The notes beneath the pieces were generated by a model, which saw only the letters and a program-made list of their open reading frames with translations, ran no database searches and was not told the origin of the DNA. Below, piece by piece: positions 7,994-17,572 of a stretch of DNA of 64,000 bases. The number at the start of each line of letters is the position of its first letter. Within the stretch, counting starts at the first letter, position 1. Source of the stretch: CAYJFG01 sp964369405 (GTDB lineage: Bacteria > Bacillota > Clostridia > Oscillospirales > Acutalibacteraceae). A program made the translations under genes and the position numbers. The DNA lies in the NCBI GenBank assembly GCA_964369405.1, contig CAYJGB010000008.1, positions 1 through 64,000 of the forward strand, written 5' to 3'.

Positions 7994-8812
7994 ATGTCAA
8001 TTAAAGTTAATTTAATTTCTCATACTCCAAGTCCAGAAAAAACTATTGCAGCTGCTGCAAAATTATGTTACTCTAAGTCTTCAATTGACGATATTATGAA
8101 TGATTTAACAGAGGAAAAAATTGCAAGTTTTGTAGATATGTTAGCAACGATTGGACACGAAAGCCCAATAGAACATGTTAGCTTTACTTTTGGTGTAGAG
8201 GGGATTTCAAGAGCCTGTTCACATCAATTAGTTAGACATAGAATAGCGTCATATTCACAACAATCACAAAGGTATGTTGATGGTGATAGCTTTGAATTTG
8301 TAACTCCACCAGAAATATTAAGTGATGAATATGCATTAAAAGAATATAACTATGCACTTGATTTACAAAAAGAAGCATATAAAAAAATAAGAAACGCACT
8401 GATTTTAAAACAAATTAAAGAAGTGCTAAAAGTAAGTGAAATATCTGATGAAAAAACTTTTATAGAAAATTATAAATCTCAGAACAAAAAAATGTACTCA
8501 GCGTTTGAAAAAAAGGCAAATGAAGATGCTAGGTTTATCTTGCCGAACGCTTGCACAACATCTATCGTTATTACTATGAACGCACGTTCACTTATGAACT
8601 TTTTTTCACATCGCTGTTGTAACAGAGCTCAATGGGAAATACGTGATATGGCAATTAAAATGTATAAACTATGTTACGAAATAGCACCTAACTTATTTAA
8701 ATTAGCAGGGCCACCATGTACAAGAAAAATAGGTTGCACTGAAGGTGTTATGAGTTGTAAAAAACAAAAAGAAGTTAATGAGTACTTTAATAATATTAGA
8801 AAGAAAGTGTAA
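7994..8812 (+). CDS. thyX: FAD-dependent thymidylate synthase
   Basis: The 272-residue protein carries the ThyX signature RHRxxSxxxxSxR as RHRIASYSQQSQR (residues 81-93), with HESPIEH (55-61) ahead of it as in flavin-dependent thymidylate synthases. ThyX makes dTMP from dUMP using methylene-tetrahydrofolate as carbon donor and FAD/NADPH as reductant, so no dihydrofolate is formed. AGTAGG precedes the ATG. It is directly followed, after 2 bases, by thymidylate kinase, giving a dUMP-to-dTDP operon. A Lys-rich insertion around residues 137-170 is somewhat longer than in compact ThyX proteins. Confidence 0.96.
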   Translation: MSIKVNLISHTPSPEKTIAAAAKLCYSKSSIDDIMNDLTEEKIASFVDMLATIGHESPIEHVSFTFGVEGISRACSHQLVRHRIASYSQQSQRYVDGDSFEFVTPPEILSDEYALKEYNYALDLQKEAYKKIRNALILKQIKEVLKVSEISDEKTFIENYKSQNKKMYSAFEKKANEDARFILPNACTTSIVITMNARSLMNFFSHRCCNRAQWEIRDMAIKMYKLCYEIAPNLFKLAGPPCTRKIGCTEGVMSCKKQKEVNEYFNNIRKKV

Positions 8813-8814
8813 TA

Positions 8815-9486
8815 ATGCAAGGGAAAATTATTGTTATAGATGGTTTAGACGGAAGTGGAAAGGGGACTCAAACAAAACTTTTATACGATAAATTACAAGC
8901 TGACGGAGTAAAAGTTAAAAAAGTTTCTTTTCCTGATTATGATAGCAATTCTTCAGCTCTTGTAAAAATGTATTTGCAAGGAGAGATAAGCTCCTCTTTA
9001 AGTGAAGTTAATGGATATGCTGCCTCTACTTTTTATGCAGCAGATAGATATATAAGTTATAAGAAAAACTGGGAAAAAGACTACAATAATGGTGCTATTA
9101 TTTTAGCAGATAGATATACAACATCTAATGCTATATATCAGCTTACAAAAATAGAAGAGAATGAAAAAGACGATTATTTAAAGTGGTTGTACGATTATGA
9201 GTACAATAAACTTCAAATACCAAAACCTGATTATGTTATATATTTAGATGTACCGATAGAAGTATCTCAAAAACTTATTAGTGATAGGTATAATGGAAAT
9301 GAAAGTAAAAAAGATATTCACGAAAAAGATGTATCTTTTTTAGATAGATGTAGAAAACAAGCTAAAATAGTAGCTGATAAATGGGATTGGGATATTATTG
9401 ATTGTACAAACGGAACTGATTTGAGGAGTATAGAAGATATACAAAATGAAATAAACAAAAAAATTGAAGATTTTTTGCAAAAATAA
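8815..9486 (+). CDS. tmk: Thymidylate kinase
   Basis: A 223-residue dTMP kinase (ATP + dTMP to ADP + dTDP). The P-loop GLDGSGKGTQ is at residues 10-19, the DRYTTSNAIYQ motif is the nucleotide-binding DR(Y/H) segment, and LDVPIEVSQKLISDR leads into the lid. A longer lid insertion (YNGNESKKDIHEKD) is typical of the clostridial subfamily. It begins 2 bases after the thyX stop codon, so the two are very likely translated from one message and supply consecutive steps of dTTP synthesis. Confidence 0.95.
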   Translation: MQGKIIVIDGLDGSGKGTQTKLLYDKLQADGVKVKKVSFPDYDSNSSALVKMYLQGEISSSLSEVNGYAASTFYAADRYISYKKNWEKDYNNGAIILADRYTTSNAIYQLTKIEENEKDDYLKWLYDYEYNKLQIPKPDYVIYLDVPIEVSQKLISDRYNGNESKKDIHEKDVSFLDRCRKQAKIVADKWDWDIIDCTNGTDLRSIEDIQNEINKKIEDFLQK

Positions 9487-9544
9487 ATATTAAATGAAAA
9501 TTGGATATAATAGTAAAATATAAAGAATTAAAGAGGTAAGAAGT

Positions 9545-10462
9545 ATGAATTTAAACCCACCAAAAATTGAAGATAAAATATGGGTTGATGAAATAATAAA
9601 AAAGGTTTCAGAAAAGAAGATATTACTATGTTCAGATATTCCTTTTGCTACTAGTTACTTGTGGCAAAAGATGTACAATATAAAACTTTGCAGATATAAA
9701 GATTTTATTATAAAAAGTTTTGGTGATGAAGAAGATACTATTTCTTTTACGTATCCACTAGGTGTTGGAGATATAAAAGATGCAATAGAAAATATTAAAA
9801 ATTATGCATTTGCTCAGGGTAAAAAGATAGTTTTTAGTGGACTGTCAAAAGAGCAAACAGAAGAAATAAACAGTTTATATGATAATAAGATAGAGTTTGA
9901 AGAAAATAGAGATTATGCTGAATACATCTATAATAGCGAAGATTTAGCGACTTTAGCAGGTAGAAAATATCATAGTAAACGAAATCATATATCAAAATTC
10001 ACAAAACAGTATAATTACACTTTTGAAGAAATAACTAAAGATAATTTTGAAGATGTAATGAAAATAACTGTTGGTTGGTGTGAGAGTAATAACTCTGGTG
10101 AAAATAACGGTTTAAAACATGAATTTTGTGCTATAAAAACAGCTCTGGATAACTTTGATATATTAAACCTTAGAGGTGGAATACTTAAAATTGACGATAA
10201 ACCTGTTTCTATGGCTATTGGCGAAGAAATAAGTAAAGATGCATTTGTGGTGCATTTTGAAAAAGCAGTAGACGGATACAATGGTCTGTACACCATGATA
10301 AATAAGTTGTTTGCTCAAACATTAACAGAATATAAGTATATAAATAGGGAAGAGGATTTAGGTATAGAGGGTTTAAGAAAAGCAAAATTATCGTATAAAC
10401 CTACTATATTAGCAGAAGAATATACAAGTGTAAAAATAGGTATAGAAGATGGAATATTGTAA
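9545..10462 (+). CDS. DUF2156 acyltransferase-fold protein
   Basis: This 305-residue protein matches DUF2156, the GNAT-like fold that forms the C-terminal catalytic domain of phosphatidylglycerol lysyltransferases. Recognisable parts are the FATSYLWQ segment near residue 34, the KYHSKRNHISKFTKQY basic helix near 140-155, and the C-terminal INREEDLGIEGLRKAKLSY that closes the fold. There are no membrane segments, so it is a soluble stand-alone version of unknown acceptor and donor; aminoacyl-tRNA or acyl-CoA are possible. The next gene, another GNAT-fold protein, overlaps its last 14 bases. Confidence 0.82.
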   Translation: MNLNPPKIEDKIWVDEIIKKVSEKKILLCSDIPFATSYLWQKMYNIKLCRYKDFIIKSFGDEEDTISFTYPLGVGDIKDAIENIKNYAFAQGKKIVFSGLSKEQTEEINSLYDNKIEFEENRDYAEYIYNSEDLATLAGRKYHSKRNHISKFTKQYNYTFEEITKDNFEDVMKITVGWCESNNSGENNGLKHEFCAIKTALDNFDILNLRGGILKIDDKPVSMAIGEEISKDAFVVHFEKAVDGYNGLYTMINKLFAQTLTEYKYINREEDLGIEGLRKAKLSYKPTILAEEYTSVKIGIEDGIL

Positions 10463-11330
10463 GGCAAGACTTGAAGATACTAATAGTTTAAAAGTAATAT
10501 TTCAAGAGTGTTTTGGAGAAAGTCCAGAAAATACAAATGTATACTTTGAACATTTGATTGATTATAGCAATGCTTATGTTGCCAAAGACGGTGACAATAT
10601 ATGTGCTAGTTTATATTTATTACCTAGTACTATATGTTTAGATAAAATAGAATATAAGTCAAACTATCTATTTGGGGCGGGTACTCTTCCACAGTATAGA
10701 AAAAAAGGTATTATGGAAAATCTTATAAATGTTTCTTTAGACATTGCGTTAAAAGATGGAGATAAGTTTTCTGCACTTTTGCCAGCAAGTCAAAATTTAT
10801 ATGGCTATTATAGTAAGTTTGACTATATCAAAACATATAAATGTAAAGTTATAACGCTAAAATATGAGGATTTACAGAAATTAAAAGTAGAAAACTCAAA
10901 AAACATAGTCAAAAATATGACAATATTTGACAATATCAGCAATTTGAGGTTTAATATAGTTAGTAGAGTAAATGGGAGTATGAATTTTAATAAAACTCAT
11001 TTACAGGCAGTAGATAATATATTTAAATTATATAATGGGAAATTAGCTGTTTTTGATATGGGATATGTAGCTTATTACAAAGATAGTAATAAGATTTTTA
11101 TTCAAGAGATTATATGTCGTGACGAAAATTTTAAAGATTTGATATGTAGTTTTTCAAGATACGTAAAGTCTAGTGAATATGTATTAAGAGTACCTATCCA
11201 ATATAATGATGAATTACTAGAGAATAGTCGAATTTTAGACTTTGGTATGATTAAATTACTTGATAATAATTTAGATATAGATATTAAAAAAGATATGTAT
11301 AACTCTTATCTAGGGTTAACATTAGATTGA
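10449..11330 (+). CDS. GNAT-family N-acetyltransferase
   Basis: A 293-residue protein with a GNAT domain in the first half. The acetyl-CoA pyrophosphate-binding loop is seen as GTLPQYRKKGIMENLI (Q/RxxGxG/A variant) and is followed by a YYSKFDY motif. The second half, with the FDMGYVAYYKDSN region, looks like the extra C-terminal domain of Eis/YvbK-type larger acetyltransferases. The gene starts inside the DUF2156 gene (14-base overlap), which indicates coupling; a two-protein transfer system acting on one target is possible but unproven. The substrate is unknown. Confidence 0.82.
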   Translation: MEYCKARLEDTNSLKVIFQECFGESPENTNVYFEHLIDYSNAYVAKDGDNICASLYLLPSTICLDKIEYKSNYLFGAGTLPQYRKKGIMENLINVSLDIALKDGDKFSALLPASQNLYGYYSKFDYIKTYKCKVITLKYEDLQKLKVENSKNIVKNMTIFDNISNLRFNIVSRVNGSMNFNKTHLQAVDNIFKLYNGKLAVFDMGYVAYYKDSNKIFIQEIICRDENFKDLICSFSRYVKSSEYVLRVPIQYNDELLENSRILDFGMIKLLDNNLDIDIKKDMYNSYLGLTLD

Positions 11331-11348
11331 TTATGGAGTGATAATAAC

Positions 11349-11888
11349 GTGGTATATGTTTTTTTAGCTCAAGGGTTTGAGGAGATTGAAGCACTTACAA
11401 CTGTTGATATACTCATACGAGCAGAATTAGAAGTAGTGACAGTTGGAATAGGTTGTAAAACTATAAAAGGTTCCCATGGTATAACTGTTGTGGCTGATAT
11501 AGAAGATAAAGAGGTTACTACAGATAATATGGAGTCAATAATTTTGCCAGGTGGAATGCCGGGGACTTTAAATTTAGAAAGTTCACCTATTGTAAAAGCG
11601 AGTGTTAGATATTGCATGGATAATAATTTACTTGTAAGTGCAATTTGTGCAGCTCCGTCAATATTAGGTCATATGGGCTTGCTAAAAGGTATTAATGCAA
11701 CTTGTTTCCCAGGTTTTGAAAATGAACTTATAGATGCTAATGTATTAGAAGATTTTGTTGTTAAAGATAAAAATATTATTACAGGAAAAGGTGCCGGTAG
11801 CACAATACCTTTTGCATTATCAATTGTAGAAGAGTTGTCAAGTGCTAAAATGGCAAATAAAATAAAGGCAGCATTACAATGCCCGTAA
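11349..11888 (+). CDS. DJ-1/PfpI family protein (YajL/ThiJ-like)
   Basis: A 179-residue member of the DJ-1/PfpI superfamily. It has the nucleophile elbow SAICAAP with Cys100, the acidic partner Glu14 in FEEIEA, and ILPGGMPG at 65-72. The length and the GKGAGSTIPFAL C-terminal motif match the DJ-1/YajL branch, proposed to protect against glyoxal and oxidative damage; the old name as a thiazole-synthesis protein is not supported by family biochemistry. It starts at GTG after a weak GGAGTG site and overlaps the folate gene by 10 bases. Confidence 0.88.
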   Translation: MVYVFLAQGFEEIEALTTVDILIRAELEVVTVGIGCKTIKGSHGITVVADIEDKEVTTDNMESIILPGGMPGTLNLESSPIVKASVRYCMDNNLLVSAICAAPSILGHMGLLKGINATCFPGFENELIDANVLEDFVVKDKNIITGKGAGSTIPFALSIVEELSSAKMANKIKAALQCP

Positions 11889-12505
11889 CTAATATTAAAC
11901 TTGAAAAAATCAAGTTAAGAAATGATATGAAAAAGATAAGACAAAATCTTACACAGCAGAAAAAGAAATTCCTAGATAATAAAATACATCAGAGTTTATA
12001 TAAACTTTGGCAATATAATAATTGTGATTTAGTACTTACTTATGTATCTAAAGAAATAGAAGTAGATACTTTTAAAATAATTGAAAAAGCGTTAAAACAA
12101 GGTAAAAAGGTAGCTGTTCCGATTTGTATAGTAGATGGTTGCTTGATGGATTTTTACTATATCAACTCTATAGAAAATGACCTTGAGAGTGGTGCGTTTG
12201 GAGTGTTAGAGCCTATAGTATCTAAATGCACTAAAGTTACAGACTTTAGTAATGCGTTGTGCGTAGTTCCAGGATTTTCATTTGATGCACAAGGGTATAG
12301 ACTAGGATATGGCAAAGGTTATTATGATAGATTTTTGAATAAGTTTGAAGGAACTACAGTGGGGATTTGTTATAGTCAATGTGTAAAATGGGAGTTGCCA
12401 CATGGTTACTTTGATAAACCAGTTGACTTTTTGGTAACAGATAGATTTTTTAGAAAAATTAACAGCTACAAAAACAAAAATAATAATACTGATAGAGAGG
12501 ACTGA
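11879..12505 (+). CDS. 5-formyltetrahydrofolate cyclo-ligase
   Basis: The 208-residue enzyme converts 5-formyl-THF and ATP to 5,10-methenyl-THF. The N-terminal RNDMKKIRQNLT helix, the VPIC strand, VPGFSFDAQGYRLGYGKGYYDRFL (the folate/ATP signature, read in two overlapping parts) and the IGICYSQ-like VGICYSQ strand are all present. The length is usual. The ATG overlaps the DJ-1 gene by 10 bases and the stop is 4 bases before mltG, so the four genes from DUF2156 on are packed as an operon. It returns folate to the one-carbon pool that ThyX draws on. Confidence 0.92.
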   Translation: MPVTNIKLEKIKLRNDMKKIRQNLTQQKKKFLDNKIHQSLYKLWQYNNCDLVLTYVSKEIEVDTFKIIEKALKQGKKVAVPICIVDGCLMDFYYINSIENDLESGAFGVLEPIVSKCTKVTDFSNALCVVPGFSFDAQGYRLGYGKGYYDRFLNKFEGTTVGICYSQCVKWELPHGYFDKPVDFLVTDRFFRKINSYKNKNNNTDRED

Positions 12506-12509
12506 TTAT

Positions 12510-14003
12510 ATGGCAGACAACAAAAAAGATATGTATGATAGTGACGAGTACAAATACATTGATGATATGGATTTTGATATATCTCAAGATGAAGAAGATA
12601 GTAATATAGAAAGTAATAGTAATAATGCAAAGCAAAGTGATGAAAAAGAATACAAAACAGAAGATATTCAGACTGAAAAAGCACAGGAAGAAGAATATGT
12701 TAGTATTGATGATATAATCAAGCAAAACAGGATGCAAATGGAGCAAAATGATTTGACAAGCTATAGTGATGAAAAAACTAAGCAAACTATGGATAGGGAA
12801 GAAAAAAAAGGTTTAAAAAGATACAACAAGTCAGTTAAAAAGAGGAAAAAAGAAAAAGCAGGTAAAAACAAAGTTATGTTTAGGCTTGTGTGGTTGGCGA
12901 TGGTTTTAGTTGTAGGTGGTGTGTTAGGCACATTTTTTGTAACTGGAATGTATGACTTTTTAGCTATTGATAGAGAAAATAATGAAGAAACAGAAGTTCT
13001 TATAACGATACCAAAAGATGCTGATTTAGATGAAGTAACAGATATATTGGTAGAAAATGGAGTTATAAACGAGCCATTTTTCTTTAAGACATATGCTAAT
13101 ATTACAAACTCAAGCGAGGGTTTTTTACCAGGGACTTATAAAATAGAAACTAACCTTGATTACGAGGCGTTATTAAATTACTTGTTGTATAATTCAGGAC
13201 CTAAAGATTATGTAACAGTGCAGTTTACTGAAGGACTTTCTGTAATGGAATGTGCAGATATATTAGAAGAAAACAATGTATGCGATAAACAAGAGTTTTT
13301 AGATGCATGTAACTCAGATATGTTTGATGAAGATTATGACTTCATAGCAGAAATAGGAGAAGTTGAAAATAGAGTATATAAATTAGAGGGATATTTATTC
13401 CCAGACACGTATATTTTCTATTTGAACGAAGATGTAGAAAATGTAATAACAAAATTCTTAGATAACTTTAATAAGAAAGTTATTAAAAACACTAAAAAAT
13501 ATTCTGGATATTCAGAAGAAATGAGTATTAAAGAATATGCAGATTTAAAAGAAATTAAGTTAGATGATTTAATAAATATGGCATCACTTGCACAAGCTGA
13601 GGCTTCAGATGAACAAGATATGTATAGTGTAACTTCTGTATTCTACAACAGACTTGCTACAGAGGCTACAGGTGGAGTAAGTTATTATGGAGATTATGAA
13701 GTTGATAAGTTGCAGTCAGATGCAACTATATATTATCCATATGAGTCGCTTGAAGATATACCAAAAGATATAGAAGATACATTTAAAAGTGATTACAACA
13801 CTTATGACATAGAAGGGCTACCACCAGGACCAATATGTAACCCAGGGTTAGTAGCGATAGATGCAGCACTTAATCCAAAAGACACAGGTTATTATTATTT
13901 CTGCCATAAAGCAGCAACAGAAACAGAACCGGCAGAAGCATATTATGCTTATACTATGACAGAACACCAAGCAAACTTAGTAGAAGCAGGTTTAGTAGAT
14001 TAA
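12510..14003 (+). CDS. mltG: Endolytic murein transglycosylase MltG
   Basis: A 497-residue single-pass membrane protein. A long acidic, unstructured cytoplasmic N-terminus (1-100) and a Lys-rich stretch (102-121) precede one membrane helix (about 123-147), followed by the extracellular YceG/MltG domain. The catalytic Glu is Glu364 in SLAQAEAS, and the SVFYNRL and GLPPGPICNPG motifs are characteristic. MltG cleaves nascent glycan strands near the membrane and sets glycan length. The cytoplasmic tail of over 100 residues is longer than in E. coli MltG, as in many Firmicutes. It is last in its operon and is followed by a terminator. Confidence 0.93.
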   Translation: MADNKKDMYDSDEYKYIDDMDFDISQDEEDSNIESNSNNAKQSDEKEYKTEDIQTEKAQEEEYVSIDDIIKQNRMQMEQNDLTSYSDEKTKQTMDREEKKGLKRYNKSVKKRKKEKAGKNKVMFRLVWLAMVLVVGGVLGTFFVTGMYDFLAIDRENNEETEVLITIPKDADLDEVTDILVENGVINEPFFFKTYANITNSSEGFLPGTYKIETNLDYEALLNYLLYNSGPKDYVTVQFTEGLSVMECADILEENNVCDKQEFLDACNSDMFDEDYDFIAEIGEVENRVYKLEGYLFPDTYIFYLNEDVENVITKFLDNFNKKVIKNTKKYSGYSEEMSIKEYADLKEIKLDDLINMASLAQAEASDEQDMYSVTSVFYNRLATEATGGVSYYGDYEVDKLQSDATIYYPYESLEDIPKDIEDTFKSDYNTYDIEGLPPGPICNPGLVAIDAALNPKDTGYYYFCHKAATETEPAEAYYAYTMTEHQANLVEAGLVD

Positions 14004-14023
14004 GGTAATTGAATATTCATAAA

Positions 14024-14064
14024 AAACCCCGACAGACTAGCAAAATCTAGTTCTATTGGGGTTT
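14024..14064 (+). terminator. Terminator after mltG
   Basis: AAACCCC and GGGGTTT form the base of a hairpin with an inner CTAG pairing; GATATTCTTTATTTATT follows. It ends the run of genes from about 9545. Confidence 0.7.
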
Positions 14065-14157
14065 GATATTCTTTATTTATTATGTTTGTTTAATGTTTAG
14101 CTCTATGAAAAAATTTAAAAGCTCCTAATAACACTAAAAACGAACATCAAAAAAAGA

Positions 14158-14186
14158 TTGACAAACACATATTAAATATGTTAAAA
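14158..14186 (+). promoter_or_regulatory. Promoter of the rpsL-rpsG-fusA operon
   Basis: TTGACA at 14158-14163, a 17-base spacer, and TTAAAA at 14181-14186. The leader to the rpsL ATG would be about 170 bases, long enough for control. It contains small inverted repeats (ACAGTTTTTAACTGT, GTGAATTACTCAC), but no known ribosomal-protein leader motif was recognised. Confidence 0.7.
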
Positions 14187-14364
14187 TTTTTAATTGTGGG
14201 TTACTCTTATTTTTACAGTTTTTAACTGTAAATTTTACAAAAAAGTATTCTTATATTTAAGTGTATTTTTGTGAATTACTCACAAACATATTTTTAGTTT
14301 ATTATCAAACACTACTAAGTGTTTAGTAATATACAATATTTTTTGAAAGGAGGAAAACAAGTAT

Positions 14365-14784
14365 ATGCCTACCTTTAACCAATTGGTTCGCAAAGGACGT
14401 CAAGTTACTGAGAAAAAAGCTAAAGCTCCTGCTCTTTTAAAAGGTTGGAACTCTAAAAAGCGTAAAGCTATTGACCAAAGTTCACCTCAAAAAAGAGGCG
14501 TTTGCACAGCTGTTAAAACTGCTACACCTAAAAAACCTAATTCAGCGCTTAGAAAAATTGCCAGAGTTAGACTTTCTAACGGTATAGAAGTAAGTTCTTA
14601 CATCCCAGGTGTGGGCCATAATCTGCAAGAACATAGCGTTGTTCTTATTAGAGGCGGTAGAGTAAAAGACCTTCCTGGTGTGCGTTACCACATAGTAAGA
14701 GGAACTCTTGATGCTCAAGGTGTCGCTAAACGTATGCAAGCACGTTCAAAATACGGTGCTAAAAAACCAAAAGCAGGTAAATAA
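14365..14784 (+). CDS. rpsL: 30S ribosomal protein S12
   Basis: The 139-residue S12 protein, with the conserved PTFNQLVRKGR start, PQKRGVCT, TPKKPNSALRK and GHNLQEHSV blocks. GGRVKDLPGVRYH ends in the decoding-centre loop. The Lys residues that change in streptomycin-resistant S12 (the second Lys of KKPNS and the Lys of RVKDLPG) are both wild type. The N-terminal extension around KAPALLKGWNSKKRK is the longer form usual in clostridia. AAAGGAGG precedes the ATG. It heads the str operon, whose order rpsL-rpsG-fusA-tuf is the ancestral one. Confidence 0.98.
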   Translation: MPTFNQLVRKGRQVTEKKAKAPALLKGWNSKKRKAIDQSSPQKRGVCTAVKTATPKKPNSALRKIARVRLSNGIEVSSYIPGVGHNLQEHSVVLIRGGRVKDLPGVRYHIVRGTLDAQGVAKRMQARSKYGAKKPKAGK

Positions 14785-14948
14785 TTGAAGGAAATAGACA
14801 GGCTACCTATGGATAAGTTATAAATTAAATAACAACCAGTACAAATTGTGCTTTATATATATTATCAAGCCTTTATGTATTGGCCAACGGGAGAAAGTCG
14901 CTTTCGAGTACCTATGATAGCTCTAAATTTGTGAAGGAGGGAAGTAAA

Positions 14949-15419
14949 GTGCCAAGAAGAGGCTCGATTACAAAACGTGATGTATTGCCAGATCCACTAT
15001 ATAACTCAAAATTGGTTACTCGTCTTATCAACAACATAATGTATGATGGTAAAAGAGGAGTTGCTCAAAAAATAGTTTATGGTGCATTTGACATTGTCGC
15101 TGAGAAAACAGGAAAAGAACCATTAGAGGTTTTTGAACAATCAATGGAAAATATTATGCCAATACTAGAGGTAAAAGCTCGCCGTGTTGGTGGTGCAACT
15201 TACCAAGTACCAATGGAAGTTCGTCCAGAAAGAAAACAAACACTAGGTTTACGTTGGATTTCAACATACTCAAGAAAACGTAGTGAAAGAACTATGAAAG
15301 AAAGACTTGCTGGTGAGATTTTAGATTCACTTAACGGAGCAGGTGGAGCTGCTAAAAAACGTGATGATACTCATAAAATGGCTGAAGCTAATAAGGCTTT
15401 TGCTCATTACAGATGGTAA
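14949..15419 (+). CDS. rpsG: 30S ribosomal protein S7
   Basis: The 156-residue protein S7 organises the 3' domain of 16S rRNA. PRRGSITKRDVLPDPLYNS, RLINNIMYDGKRGVA and RVGGATYQVPMEVRP are diagnostic. The start is GTG at 14949, 8 bases after GGAGG at 14936-14940. This gives exactly the family's usual length, whereas the reading frame stays open upstream to 14880 with an atypical sequence that should not be translated. Spacing to rpsL is 164 bases and to fusA 18 bases. Confidence 0.96.
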   Translation: MPRRGSITKRDVLPDPLYNSKLVTRLINNIMYDGKRGVAQKIVYGAFDIVAEKTGKEPLEVFEQSMENIMPILEVKARRVGGATYQVPMEVRPERKQTLGLRWISTYSRKRSERTMKERLAGEILDSLNGAGGAAKKRDDTHKMAEANKAFAHYRW

Positions 15420-15437
15420 TTCTTTAAGGAGGATATT

Positions 15438-17534
15438 ATGGCAAGGCAAGTAAGCTTAGAACAAACAAGAAATATCGGTATCATGGCTCATATTGATGCT
15501 GGTAAAACTACAACAACAGAACGTATTTTGTTCTACACTGGTATTACTCATAAAATAGGTGAAGTGCACGATGGTGGCGCTACTATGGACTGGATGGTAC
15601 AAGAGCAAGAAAGAGGTATAACAATTACTTCTGCTGCTACAACTTGTTTTTGGAAAGACAAAAACAAAAAAGATGTTAGAGTTAACATTATTGATACACC
15701 TGGACACGTTGATTTTACAGTTGAGGTTGAGCGTTCTTTAAGAGTTCTTGACGGTTCTGTAACAGTTATGTGTGCTAAAGGTGGCGTTGAACCTCAATCA
15801 GAAACTGTATGGCGTCAAGCTGACAACTACGGTGTACCTAGAATGATTTATGTTAATAAAATGGACATTATGGGTGCTGATTTCTACAGAGTTGTTCAAA
15901 TGGTAAAAGATAGATTAAAATGTAATGCTGTTCCAATTCAATTACCAATTGGTTCAGAAGATGCATTTAAAGGAATTATCGACTTAGTTAAAATGAAAGC
16001 TGAAATCTACTATGATGATTTAGGCAAAGATATTAGAGAAGAAGAAATTCCTGAAGATATGAAAGAAATTGCTCAAAAATATCGTGATGAGCTTATTGAA
16101 AATGTTGCTGAGCAAGACGAAGAGTTAATGGAAAAATTCTTTAATGGTGAAGAACTTACTATTGATGAAATTAAAGATACTATTCGTGTAGCTACAATCG
16201 ACAACAAAATGGTACCAGTAACTTGTGGAACATCATACAGAAATAAAGGTGTTCAAATGTTACTTGATGCTATTGTTGATTATATGCCAGCTCCAACAGA
16301 TGTACCTGACATTAAAGGTGTTGACCCAGAAACAGAAGAAGAAATGGTTAGACACTCATCTGATGATGAACCATTCTCTGCACTTGCATTTAAAATAGCA
16401 ACAGACCCATTTGTTGGTAAATTATGCTTCTTCCGTGTATATTCTGGTAGCGTTAAAGCAGGTTCTACTGTTTATAACTCAACAAAAGACAATAACGAAC
16501 GTATTGGACGTATTCTACAAATGCACGCTAATGATAGAAAAGATATAGATATTTGTTATGCAGGTGATATCGCAGCTGCTGTTGGACTAAAAAATACAAC
16601 AACTGGTGACACTTTATGTGACGAGAAAAACCCTGTAATACTTGAATCTATGGAATTCCCAGAGCCTGTTATTCGTGTGGCTATTGAGCCTAAAACTAAA
16701 GCAGGACAAGAAAAAATGGGTATAGCATTAGCTAAACTTGCTGAAGAAGATCCAACATTTAAAGCTTATACTGATGAAGACACTGGTCAAACAATTATTG
16801 CTGGTATGGGTGAGCTTCACCTTGAAATCATTGTTGATAGACTACTTCGTGAATTTAAAGTTGAAGCTAATATTGGTGCTCCTCAAGTTGCATACAAAGA
16901 AACAATTCGTGTTGCATCTGATGTTGACCAAAAATATGCTAGACAATCTGGTGGACGTGGACAATACGGTCATGTTAAGATTAAAATTGAGCCTAACCCA
17001 ACTAAAGGTTATGAATTTGTTAATAACATCGTTGGTGGTGTTATTCCAAAAGAATATATCCCAGCAGTTGACCAAGGTGTAAAAGGTGCAATGCAAAGTG
17101 GTGTAATAGCAGGATACAATGTAGTTGATGTAAAAGTTACATTATATGATGGCTCATACCATGATGTTGACTCATCTGAAATGGCGTTTAAAATAGCTGG
17201 TTCAATGGCTTTAAAAGAAGCTATGAAAAAAGCTAGCCCAGTTTTACTAGAACCAATCATGAAAGTTACTGTAATAGTTCCAGAAGAATATATGGGCGAT
17301 GTTATTGGTGACTTAAACTCAAGACGTGGATTAATCTCAGGTATGGACCCAGAAAACGGAGTTACAAGAATTAACTCAACTGTTCCACTATCAGAGATGT
17401 TTGGATATGCAACTGATATGCGTTCTAAAACTCAAGGACGTGGACAATATGCTATGGAACCAAGCCATTATGCAGAAGTTCCTAAATCAGTATCAGAAGC
17501 AATAATCAGCTCACGTGCTAAAAAAGAAGATTAA
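15438..17534 (+). CDS. fusA: Translation elongation factor G
   Basis: The 698-residue EF-G promotes ribosomal translocation with GTP hydrolysis. G1 is AHIDAGKTTTTERIL (17-31), G3 is DTPGHVDFT, and G4 is NKMD. The switch I block EVHDGGATMDWMVQEQERG is present as well, and domains II to V follow at full length, including GGRGQYGHV in domain IV. Codon use is strongly biased toward a small set, as expected for a highly expressed gene. AAGGAGG lies 9 bases before ATG. Confidence 0.98.
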   Translation: MARQVSLEQTRNIGIMAHIDAGKTTTTERILFYTGITHKIGEVHDGGATMDWMVQEQERGITITSAATTCFWKDKNKKDVRVNIIDTPGHVDFTVEVERSLRVLDGSVTVMCAKGGVEPQSETVWRQADNYGVPRMIYVNKMDIMGADFYRVVQMVKDRLKCNAVPIQLPIGSEDAFKGIIDLVKMKAEIYYDDLGKDIREEEIPEDMKEIAQKYRDELIENVAEQDEELMEKFFNGEELTIDEIKDTIRVATIDNKMVPVTCGTSYRNKGVQMLLDAIVDYMPAPTDVPDIKGVDPETEEEMVRHSSDDEPFSALAFKIATDPFVGKLCFFRVYSGSVKAGSTVYNSTKDNNERIGRILQMHANDRKDIDICYAGDIAAAVGLKNTTTGDTLCDEKNPVILESMEFPEPVIRVAIEPKTKAGQEKMGIALAKLAEEDPTFKAYTDEDTGQTIIAGMGELHLEIIVDRLLREFKVEANIGAPQVAYKETIRVASDVDQKYARQSGGRGQYGHVKIKIEPNPTKGYEFVNNIVGGVIPKEYIPAVDQGVKGAMQSGVIAGYNVVDVKVTLYDGSYHDVDSSEMAFKIAGSMALKEAMKKASPVLLEPIMKVTVIVPEEYMGDVIGDLNSRRGLISGMDPENGVTRINSTVPLSEMFGYATDMRSKTQGRGQYAMEPSHYAEVPKSVSEAIISSRAKKED

Positions 17535-17572
17535 TTTAAATGTTAATTTTTTAAAAACTTTTTAGTTTTCTA

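Noticed and set aside
12459..12785. Minus-strand 108-codon frame across the mltG start
   Set aside because: It is antisense to the acidic, AT-rich N-terminus of MltG and encodes a low-complexity Ile/Phe/Tyr peptide without a ribosome site.
14880..14948. N-terminal extension of ribosomal protein S7
   Set aside because: The region upstream of GTG 14949 lies before the ribosome site, and the 156-residue product from GTG has the normal S7 length.
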